A DNA stretch of 38,976 nucleotides, taken from assembly GCA_937891465.1 (NCBI GenBank), contig CALAHF010000195.1, positions 1 to 38,976 on the forward strand, written 5' to 3'. Each line of letters opens with the position of its first letter. Positions within the stretch are counted from its first letter, which is position 1. Positions 33,285 through 38,976 of this stretch are shown here, piece after piece. A program made the translations under genes and the position numbers. The stretch comes from an uncultured Verrucomicrobiales bacterium. Lineage in GTDB: Bacteria > Verrucomicrobiota > Verrucomicrobiia > Verrucomicrobiales > DEV007. A model generated the notes under the pieces. That model had not been told where the DNA came from and ran no database searches. It saw only the letters and a list, made by a program, of their open reading frames with translations.

Positions 33285-35522
33285 ATGAGAAAAATCGCCC
33301 TGTTCCTGATTGCGACTGCCTTTTTTGTCGGCCCGGTTGTTGCGCAAAGCCTGCCGGCAACGCCTGATGGCGAGCGTCCGAAGGATGTGCGGCTTGAGGC
33401 TCCGGTGACGCTGCATGGGTATCATCCGTTTCGTATGGTTGCTTCAAAAGCGGAGTGGGAAATTCGGCAAGAGCAGATTGTGCGGCGAATGGCGGTGGGA
33501 TGCGGGTTGTGGCCTCAGCCAACGAAAACGCCGCTAAATGTGGTGGCTCACAAAAAAATCGACAAGGGCGATTACACGGTGGAGGCGGTGTTTTTTGAAT
33601 CGATGCCGGGTCATTTTGTGACGGGCAGTTTGTTTCGACCAGCGGGGGATTCGCTGAAAATAGGTGAGAAAAACGGGAAGCGACCGGGAGTTCTCTGCGC
33701 GCACGGGCATTGGAAAGATGCACGTCATGCTCACAAAACGGAGGCGGCGGCGAAAAATGAAATCCGAATCGGGGGCGAGCGTTTTTTGAATGCGGGAATT
33801 TCGCTGCATCAAGCGCGGTGCGTTCAGCTGGCGCGGATGGGGTGCGTGGTTTTTTTCTATGACATGCTGGGCGATTCGGATTCGGATCAGTTTCTGGAAC
33901 ACCGGCGGGGGCCGCGTCCGGAGGCCAGTGGCGATGCGATGGGCGATTGGGGCTTTGTTTCTAAAAATGCGACGGCTCGCCTGCAAACGAATTTTGGTCT
34001 GCAAACGTGGAATAGCATTCGCGCGCTGGATTTTCTATCGGGGCTGGACGGGATCGATTCGGAGCGGATTTTGGTGACGGGTGCGAGTGGTGGCGCGACG
34101 CAAACGATGATGGTCAGTGCGCTGGATCAACGGGTCACGGCGTCGTTTCCGTGCGTGATGGTTTCGACGGCGATGCAGGGCGGTTGCACGTGTGAGAACA
34201 CGCATTATCTGCGCATCGGGCAGGGAAATATCGACATCGCAGCGGCGGTGGTGCCTCGTCCGCTCGGGCTGACGGCGGCGGATGACTGGACGATTGAGCT
34301 TGAGGAAAAGGGGCATCCCGATTTGGTGAATCTCTACAAACTGGTCGGGGCGCCGAAGAAATACGAAGGGCATTTCGACATCCATTTTAAGCACAATTAC
34401 AATCACGTTTCGCGGACTCACATGTATCAATTTGTGAATCAGCACTTCGGTTTGGGATTGGAGTCTCCGGTTTTGGAGCGCGATTTTGAATTGCTCGATG
34501 AAGCAGATCTGACGGTTTTTGATGAGAAACATCCCAAGCCATCGGGCGATCAAGTCGGGCTGCCTCACGAAAAATCGTTGAACCAATGGTGGGCGGAGGA
34601 CTCAGATGCGCAGCTGAAAGCGCTTTTGAATCCGGCAAGCGCGGATGATTTTGCGAAAACGAAATCGGTCATTGGCGGTGCGGTTGATGTGATGATCGGT
34701 CGTGATTTGCCAACGAGCGATGAAGTGAATTTTGGACTGGTCGGAAAAGAGCAGCGAAATGGATTTCTCGAATTGAGCGGGTTGATCGGCAATGACACGC
34801 ACGGCGAAGAAGTTCCCGCAGCGTTTTTGTATCCCGAAAACGGGTGGGAAGGTCACGTGGTGATTTGGCTGTCGCCTGACGGAAAGGCGGGGCTTTTTGA
34901 TAAGCTAGGAAGTCCGAGCGAACCGATTCGCAAGCTGCTGGATCGTGGAATTGCGGTGATGGGGCTGGATCTTTTTGCGCAGGGTGAATTTCTAAATCCG
35001 GGGGAGACGCCGGAAACAGCTGGGCAAAACCCCGAGATTATTTTTTCAAAAAAACAGGACACGGAGCTGCCGAAAGACAGCTGGCAGCGTTCGCCAGTTT
35101 ATTATTACGGCTACAATCACAGCACGTTTTCCCGTCGCGTTCACGATATTCTAACGGCGGTCGCGTTTGCAAAAAACAACGAAACCTGGGCGGTGAAAAA
35201 GATCTCGCTGGCAGCACCGAAAGGAACGGGTCATTGGGCAGCAGCGGCTCGGGCGGTAGCGGGTGGCGACGTGATCCAAAAAGCGTGGATCGACACGAGC
35301 GACTTTCGTTTTGCAAAGCTGAAGACTCACTGGGATGCCGATTTTCTTCCCGGAGCGGTGAAATACGGAGACGTTGCCGGATTTCTCGTGCTGAACGCGC
35401 CGTATGAAACTGCGCTGATCGACAGCGACAAGGCGTTGGTCGATGAAATGAAAAGTGCGGCAGCTAAAGCGGGCGGAAGCATCGTCGCTCCCAAGGATCC
35501 CGTTGCGTATTTTGCGGAGTGA
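33285..35522 (+). CDS. Secreted tandem alpha/beta hydrolase, acetylxylan-esterase-like
   Basis: The 745-residue protein begins with a signal peptide (MRKIALFLIATAFFVGPVVAQS); an ATG 36 bp upstream is less likely. The first alpha/beta hydrolase domain (about 60-400) has RPGVLCAHGHWK (oxyanion loop) and TGASGGATQTMM with the probable nucleophile Ser268; HYNHVSR-like His residues near DIHFKHNYNHVSRTHMY may complete the triad. A second, related domain (about 495-735) has SLAAPKGTGHWAAAARAVAGG, where the nucleophile elbow has lost its Ser, so it is probably not catalytic. Related secreted proteins are found in Planctomycetes and Verrucomicrobiota as acetylxylan esterase-like. The likely role is deacetylation of plant or algal polysaccharide; the substrate is inferred. 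Confidence 0.8.
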   Translation: MRKIALFLIATAFFVGPVVAQSLPATPDGERPKDVRLEAPVTLHGYHPFRMVASKAEWEIRQEQIVRRMAVGCGLWPQPTKTPLNVVAHKKIDKGDYTVEAVFFESMPGHFVTGSLFRPAGDSLKIGEKNGKRPGVLCAHGHWKDARHAHKTEAAAKNEIRIGGERFLNAGISLHQARCVQLARMGCVVFFYDMLGDSDSDQFLEHRRGPRPEASGDAMGDWGFVSKNATARLQTNFGLQTWNSIRALDFLSGLDGIDSERILVTGASGGATQTMMVSALDQRVTASFPCVMVSTAMQGGCTCENTHYLRIGQGNIDIAAAVVPRPLGLTAADDWTIELEEKGHPDLVNLYKLVGAPKKYEGHFDIHFKHNYNHVSRTHMYQFVNQHFGLGLESPVLERDFELLDEADLTVFDEKHPKPSGDQVGLPHEKSLNQWWAEDSDAQLKALLNPASADDFAKTKSVIGGAVDVMIGRDLPTSDEVNFGLVGKEQRNGFLELSGLIGNDTHGEEVPAAFLYPENGWEGHVVIWLSPDGKAGLFDKLGSPSEPIRKLLDRGIAVMGLDLFAQGEFLNPGETPETAGQNPEIIFSKKQDTELPKDSWQRSPVYYYGYNHSTFSRRVHDILTAVAFAKNNETWAVKKISLAAPKGTGHWAAAARAVAGGDVIQKAWIDTSDFRFAKLKTHWDADFLPGAVKYGDVAGFLVLNAPYETALIDSDKALVDEMKSAAAKAGGSIVAPKDPVAYFAE

Positions 35523-35777
35523 TCACACAAAAACTGAAGCCACAAGGAGTCCGACCGTCGTCAACGTGACGGCGATCCATCCTGCGGTGAACCAGATTCG
35601 GCGTTTTGCGTTTCCTGATTCGATGTTCAGTGCTGTGCGATACAATTCCCAGGGAACGAACAAGAATCCTGCGATTGCTCCGTGGGGTTCATTTCGGGTT
35701 TCGTTTTTCAAAGGACAAAAATGCGGGGCAATCCGCGTTTTGACAGTTACAATCCCGAAACCAGTTTGTAGCACCAT
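35523..35777 (-). CDS. Small membrane protein of unknown function
   Basis: The frame of 84 residues has a hydrophobic segment AIAGFLFVPWELYRTAL (about 34-50) and a clear C-terminal helix WFTAGWIAVTLTTVGLLVASVF (62-83), separated by a basic linker (GNAKRRI). Its stop touches the stop of the convergent hydrolase gene, and its first ATG is only 6 bp from the divergent GTG of the peptidase gene, which leaves almost no room for a promoter. A shorter start with an alternative codon is possible. I keep it because the helix pattern is good and no better frame fills these 261 bp. Confidence 0.4.
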   Translation of the reverse strand: MVLQTGFGIVTVKTRIAPHFCPLKNETRNEPHGAIAGFLFVPWELYRTALNIESGNAKRRIWFTAGWIAVTLTTVGLLVASVFV

Positions 35778-35783
35778 TTTGTT

Positions 35784-36626
35784 GTGACCATTGCGTTTTC
35801 AGTTTTAGGAATTTTGCTTGCCACCGTGATTTTTTTGATTGCGCGGAAAGTTCGGATGAAGTCGGAGCGGCGAAATCTCATCGCGACGCCGTTGCCAGCA
35901 AAATGGCAGGCGATTCTTGCAAAACGCTTTCGGATTTTTAACCAGTTGCCGGCCCCCCTTCGCTCGCGGCTTTCGGGAATCATGCAGGTTTTTCTCGATG
36001 AAAAGAGTTTCGAAGCCTGCGGTGGGTTGAAAGAAATCACGGATGAAATTCGTGTCGTGGTCGCCGCTCAGGCCTGCCTGCTGTTGGTTGGCTTGAAGAA
36101 ACACGGCTATTTTCCCCGGCTGCGATCCATTTTGATTTATCCCGGTGCGTATCGGGATCGCCGGCGGCGCACGTTCGATCTCAGCGACGATGATGACGAT
36201 CACGTTCGGTTGGGGGAGTCGTGGAATTCAGGTTCAGTCGTGCTTTCCTGGGAAAATGTTCTCGCCGGAGCCGCGCGCGATGATGACGGAATGAACGTCG
36301 TTTATCACGAATTTGCTCACCAGCTGGATCAGGTCGATTCGTCGGCTGATGGAGCTCCGCCGCTTCCTCAGCGTGGTGATTATTCAGAATGGGCGCGGGT
36401 TTTCAGCCGTGAATACGAAGAACTCGTTAAAGCCACCAATGATCCCCAGTCCCACCCCAAGCCGCTTCTCGATACCTACGGCGCGACCAATCCGGCAGAA
36501 TTTTTTGCCGTTTCAACGGAGACGTTTTTTGAAATGCCGCATGATTTGAAAGAAGAGCACCCTGAATTATTCGAGCAGCTGGCGAAGTATTTTGGAGTGA
36601 ACCCAACGGATTGGATGGAATCATGA
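35784..36626 (+). CDS. MtfA-family zinc peptidase (M90)
   Basis: The 280-residue protein has the zinc motif HEFAH (H175, E176, H179) within VVYHEFAHQLDQVD and a third ligand Glu in the NPAEFFAVSTETFFE block, as in MtfA, the E. coli peptidase linked to Mlc and glucose control. Blocks SVVLSWENVLAG and LDTYGATNPAEFF are typical. Unlike E. coli MtfA, the chain starts with a membrane helix (about 3-20, FSVLGILLATVIFLIA), so it should be membrane-tethered. The GTG at 35784 is the likely start; TTG-type starts nearby are possible. Its TGA overlaps the ATG of the next gene (ATGA), so the two are translationally coupled. Confidence 0.9.
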   Translation: MTIAFSVLGILLATVIFLIARKVRMKSERRNLIATPLPAKWQAILAKRFRIFNQLPAPLRSRLSGIMQVFLDEKSFEACGGLKEITDEIRVVVAAQACLLLVGLKKHGYFPRLRSILIYPGAYRDRRRRTFDLSDDDDDHVRLGESWNSGSVVLSWENVLAGAARDDDGMNVVYHEFAHQLDQVDSSADGAPPLPQRGDYSEWARVFSREYEELVKATNDPQSHPKPLLDTYGATNPAEFFAVSTETFFEMPHDLKEEHPELFEQLAKYFGVNPTDWMES

Positions 36627-37336
36627 GTTCGGTAAATGAATACGGGCAACCGATTAGCAATGATCTTTCAGAATGGGAGGCGCCGCCGTTTCCTGAAAAG
36701 GAAATCATTGAAGGTCAATTTTGCCGACTGGAACCTTTGGATGCGGTTGCCCATGCAGCGGGGCTTTTTGGAGCGAATTCGATCGATGTAAATGATGCGA
36801 GCTGGACCTATTTACCGTATGGGCCGTTTGGTGACTTTATGGAGTTTGAGAAGTGGATCGAAATGGTTGCTGTAGAAGTGGATCCCCAGTTTTATGCCAT
36901 CATTCAGAAATCGACGGGGCTGACTGTTGGAATTCTCAGTTATCTCCGAATCGAGCCACACGTTGGTAACATCGAGGTTGGGCACATTCATTTTTCGAAG
37001 TTTGTGAGAAAGACTCCTGCCGCGACGGAGGCCATTTTTCTACTGATGAATCGCGCTTTTGAGCTCGGTTATCGTCGATTTGAATGGAAATGCGACGCCC
37101 TGAATACTCCTTCGTGTCGTGCCGCTGAGCGTTTTGGTTTTTAGTTCGAAGGCATTTTTCGACAAGCGACCATCTACAAAAATCGCAATCGAGATACGGC
37201 GTGGTATTCGGTAATCGACTCGGATTGGCCCGTGTTGAAAGCAGCGTTCTTGCAGTGGTTACATCCCGACAATTTCGACAAGGATGGAAACCAGCGCGTT
37301 TCCCTACGAGAACTGACGGGCGCGGGCGGCAAGTGA
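36623..37336 (+). pseudogene. RimJ/RimL-type GNAT acetyltransferase interrupted by an in-frame TAG
   Basis: The frame starts at ATG 36623, overlapping the peptidase stop. It encodes a GNAT N-acetyltransferase: DASWTYLPYGPF, GLTVGILSYLRIEPHVGNIEVGHIHFSK (acetyl-CoA site region) and WKCDALNTPSCRAAERFGF. Here a TAG (37142-37144) stops translation, but the same frame stays open for 63 more codons: FEGIFRQATIYKNRNRDTAWYS, then a Trp-rich end and a TGA at 37334. This second part is exactly the family's C terminus. The full chain would be 237 residues, of normal size. A single CAG-to-TAG change, a sequencing error or readthrough could explain it. Truncated at 173 residues, the fold would lack its last strand. 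Confidence 0.88.
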
Positions 37337-37432
37337 CTCGGTTTCCGGAAAGAATCCAAAAAACCAGCGCTGGAATTCAGCCGTTCTTCGCGGTATGACG
37401 TAACTGCACACGCGAACACACGTCTCACAAAA

Positions 37433-38976
37433 ATGCCTCCTGCTGCCAAGAAAAAGAAATCCCCGGTCACGAAGAAAAAGGCTGCTCCACGGAAGAAGAC
37501 GGCCAAGCTGAAAGTGGCTACCGGCGATGTGATTGAGGTGCGTGGTGCGCGGCAGAATAATTTGAAGGGAATCGATCTGGATGTGCCGCTGGGGAAATTC
37601 GTTGTGGTCACGGGTCCAAGTGGTTCAGGAAAATCCAGCTTCGCTTTTCAGACACTGTATGCGGAAGGGCAACGCCGCTACGTGGAAACCTTTTCGCCCT
37701 ACACGCGGCAATTTTTCGACCGGATGGACAAACCGCAGGTCGATGCGATCAACGGTATTCCGCCGGCGATTGCAATTCAGCAGCAGAATGCGGTCAAGAC
37801 GACGAGGTCAACCGTGGGAACGATCACGGAGATCAACGACTACCTGAAACTGCTCTTTCCTCGCCTTTGTAGGGGTTATGATCCGGAGACGGGCGAAGAA
37901 GTCGAGCCGGATTCACCTGCGACGATTTTGCGGAAGTCAGCCGAGCAATTTGGAAAAGAAAAACCGCTTCTCGTTCTGTTCGGAATCACTGTTCCAGCAG
38001 AAACCAAAGTCGCGGAGTTTTTCGAATTTCTGCAAGCTCAGGGTTACCTTCGCGTCTGGATTTTTGGCGAAGCCTACCGGGTGGATGCTCCGAAAAAATA
38101 CAAACGCAAAGCGCTGCCAGCAGTTGTCGATGTAATTCAGGATCGCGTTGCTTCGGGAAAGAAAACGCGATTTCAGGAAGCTGTCGAACGCGCCCTCGAT
38201 TTGGGTAAAGGCCGCATCACCATTGTTGAGCCAGAGAAGGGCGACCGTCGTGAGTTTTCACGCGGCTGGCATTCTCCGGGAAGTGATGTCGAGCTGCGTC
38301 CGCCGACTCCGGGTCTGTTCAATTTCAATCACCCCCTCGGCGCTTGTCCTGAGTGTCGTGGTTTTGGAAAAGTCGTCGGGATCGATATCGATAAAGCGAT
38401 CCCTGACAAGTCGCTTTCGATTGCTGAGGGATTGGTAAAAGCGTTTCAAGGTGATCGTCACGCCGAATGTGAGGAAGACCTAGAGCGTTGTGCGCGTCAG
38501 CGTGGGGTCAGTTTTGTGCAGCCGTTCGATGAAATGTCGAAGGAGGATCAGGACTGGATCGTCGATGGTGATGGCGGTGATCCTGAGATCGCCTGGGAAA
38601 TGAAAAGCTGGTATGGCGTGCGAGGATTTTTCGATTGGCTCGAAGCACGCGCCTACAAAATGCACGTGCGGATTTTTCTGTCGCGCTACCGCAGCTATAC
38701 CACGTGTCGTGTTTGCAAAGGCGGACGCCTTCAACCGGAAGCCCTGAATTTTAAAGTCGAAGGGCGAACGCTACCTGAATTTTGGAAGCTCTCGATTGAT
38801 GATCTACTCGCCTTTTTAGAAAGGCTCAATGCCCGCGAAGGCGATCGAACCGGCGAAATGTTGCTCGACGAAGTTCGCAACCGGCTGCGCTTTTTGCAGG
38901 AAGTCGGGCTCGGCTATTTGAATTTGGATCGGCCGACTCGGACGCTCAGTGGCGGAGAAACCCAGCGGGTCAATCT
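37433..38976 (+). CDS. uvrA: UvrA-family excinuclease ATPase, 5' part only
   Basis: The gene runs off the window; 514 codons are visible. Residues 2-26 form a Lys-rich tail (KKKKSPVTKKKAAPRKKTAK). The first ABC half follows: Walker A TGPSGSGKSS, EGQRRYVETFSPYTRQFFDRMDKPQVDAINGIPPAIAIQQQ, RSTVGTITEINDYLKLLF and, near the end, signature TLSGGETQRVN. TFSPYTRQFFDRMDKP belongs to the UvrA paralogue type and not to the standard SLSAYARQFLGQMDKP form. Of the first zinc finger only CPEC (in NHPLGACPECRGFG) is kept; the other pair reads WHSPG. A second pair CRVC is present. It may act in repair, DNA tracking or transport-like roles; the standard uvrA may be elsewhere in the genome. Confidence 0.88.
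   Translation, partial: MPPAAKKKKSPVTKKKAAPRKKTAKLKVATGDVIEVRGARQNNLKGIDLDVPLGKFVVVTGPSGSGKSSFAFQTLYAEGQRRYVETFSPYTRQFFDRMDKPQVDAINGIPPAIAIQQQNAVKTTRSTVGTITEINDYLKLLFPRLCRGYDPETGEEVEPDSPATILRKSAEQFGKEKPLLVLFGITVPAETKVAEFFEFLQAQGYLRVWIFGEAYRVDAPKKYKRKALPAVVDVIQDRVASGKKTRFQEAVERALDLGKGRITIVEPEKGDRREFSRGWHSPGSDVELRPPTPGLFNFNHPLGACPECRGFGKVVGIDIDKAIPDKSLSIAEGLVKAFQGDRHAECEEDLERCARQRGVSFVQPFDEMSKEDQDWIVDGDGGDPEIAWEMKSWYGVRGFFDWLEARAYKMHVRIFLSRYRSYTTCRVCKGGRLQPEALNFKVEGRTLPEFWKLSIDDLLAFLERLNAREGDRTGEMLLDEVRNRLRFLQEVGLGYLNLDRPTRTLSGGETQRVN

Noticed and set aside
35455-35787. Forward open frame of 110 codons between the hydrolase and the peptidase
   Set aside because: It overlaps the hydrolase end in another frame and lacks hydrophobic or domain features; the reverse frame with a membrane helix is better.

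Overview
The window looks like chromosomal DNA of a Verrucomicrobiota bacterium (inference, about 0.65). Housekeeping genes (recG, ruvX, carA, purA, uppS, pheS, pheT, a uvrA-family gene) are mixed with traits common in the Planctomycetes-Verrucomicrobia group: a secreted DUF1080-sulfatase fusion, secreted esterase-like alpha/beta hydrolases, many exported proteins of unknown function and large PAS sensor kinases. No phage, transposase, plasmid, CRISPR, tRNA or rRNA gene is visible.

Layout. 0.1-3.5 kb: a YhaM-type 3'-5' exoribonuclease converging on recG. 3.6-7.8 kb: a secreted vWA-like protein divergent from the DUF1080-sulfatase-HEAT protein. 7.9-8.8 kb: two small reverse-strand hypothetical genes with a double palindromic element between them. 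8.9-11.6 kb: manC, ruvX, a YbgC-like thioesterase and a DMT-like membrane protein, all forward. 11.6-16.9 kb: a reverse-strand pair of PAS sensor proteins, one an intact hybrid kinase with receiver domains at both ends, the other a four-PAS protein with a degenerate ATP-binding domain. 17.1-18.3 kb: yggS converging on a GGQ release-factor-like gene, with a second double element between them. 18.4-20.3 kb: an ECF sigma factor without a visible anti-sigma gene, followed by a secreted hypothetical. 20.3-24.2 kb: a Tat-exported metallophosphoesterase, a DUF318 permease with its His-rich DUF1980 partner, and a secreted SH3-like protein. 24.5-28.3 kb: carA, an FHA membrane protein, purA, uppS. 28.3-33.0 kb: a third double element, a probable 6S RNA, then pheT, pheS and a lipoprotein amidase on the reverse strand. 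33.3-39 kb: a tandem alpha/beta hydrolase, a small membrane protein, an MtfA-like peptidase, a GNAT gene interrupted by an in-frame TAG, and the start of a uvrA-family gene.

The most distinctive signal is non-coding. A family of 45-bp palindromes built strictly as 15-nt arm, 15-nt loop, 15-nt arm sits at gene 3' ends. Seven units occur at four loci. Three loci hold two units at an exact 54-bp period, and in two genes the element supplies the stop codon. A half unit lies between the amidase and pheS, where it forms a terminator-like hairpin. I also see a probable 6S RNA just after pheT, a 26-bp dyad before the sensor gene pair, an inverted repeat before the ECF sigma gene and a hairpin in the carA leader. 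Cooperation between genes is clear only for pheS-pheT, the permease pair and probably the two sensor proteins; most other neighbours look functionally unrelated.
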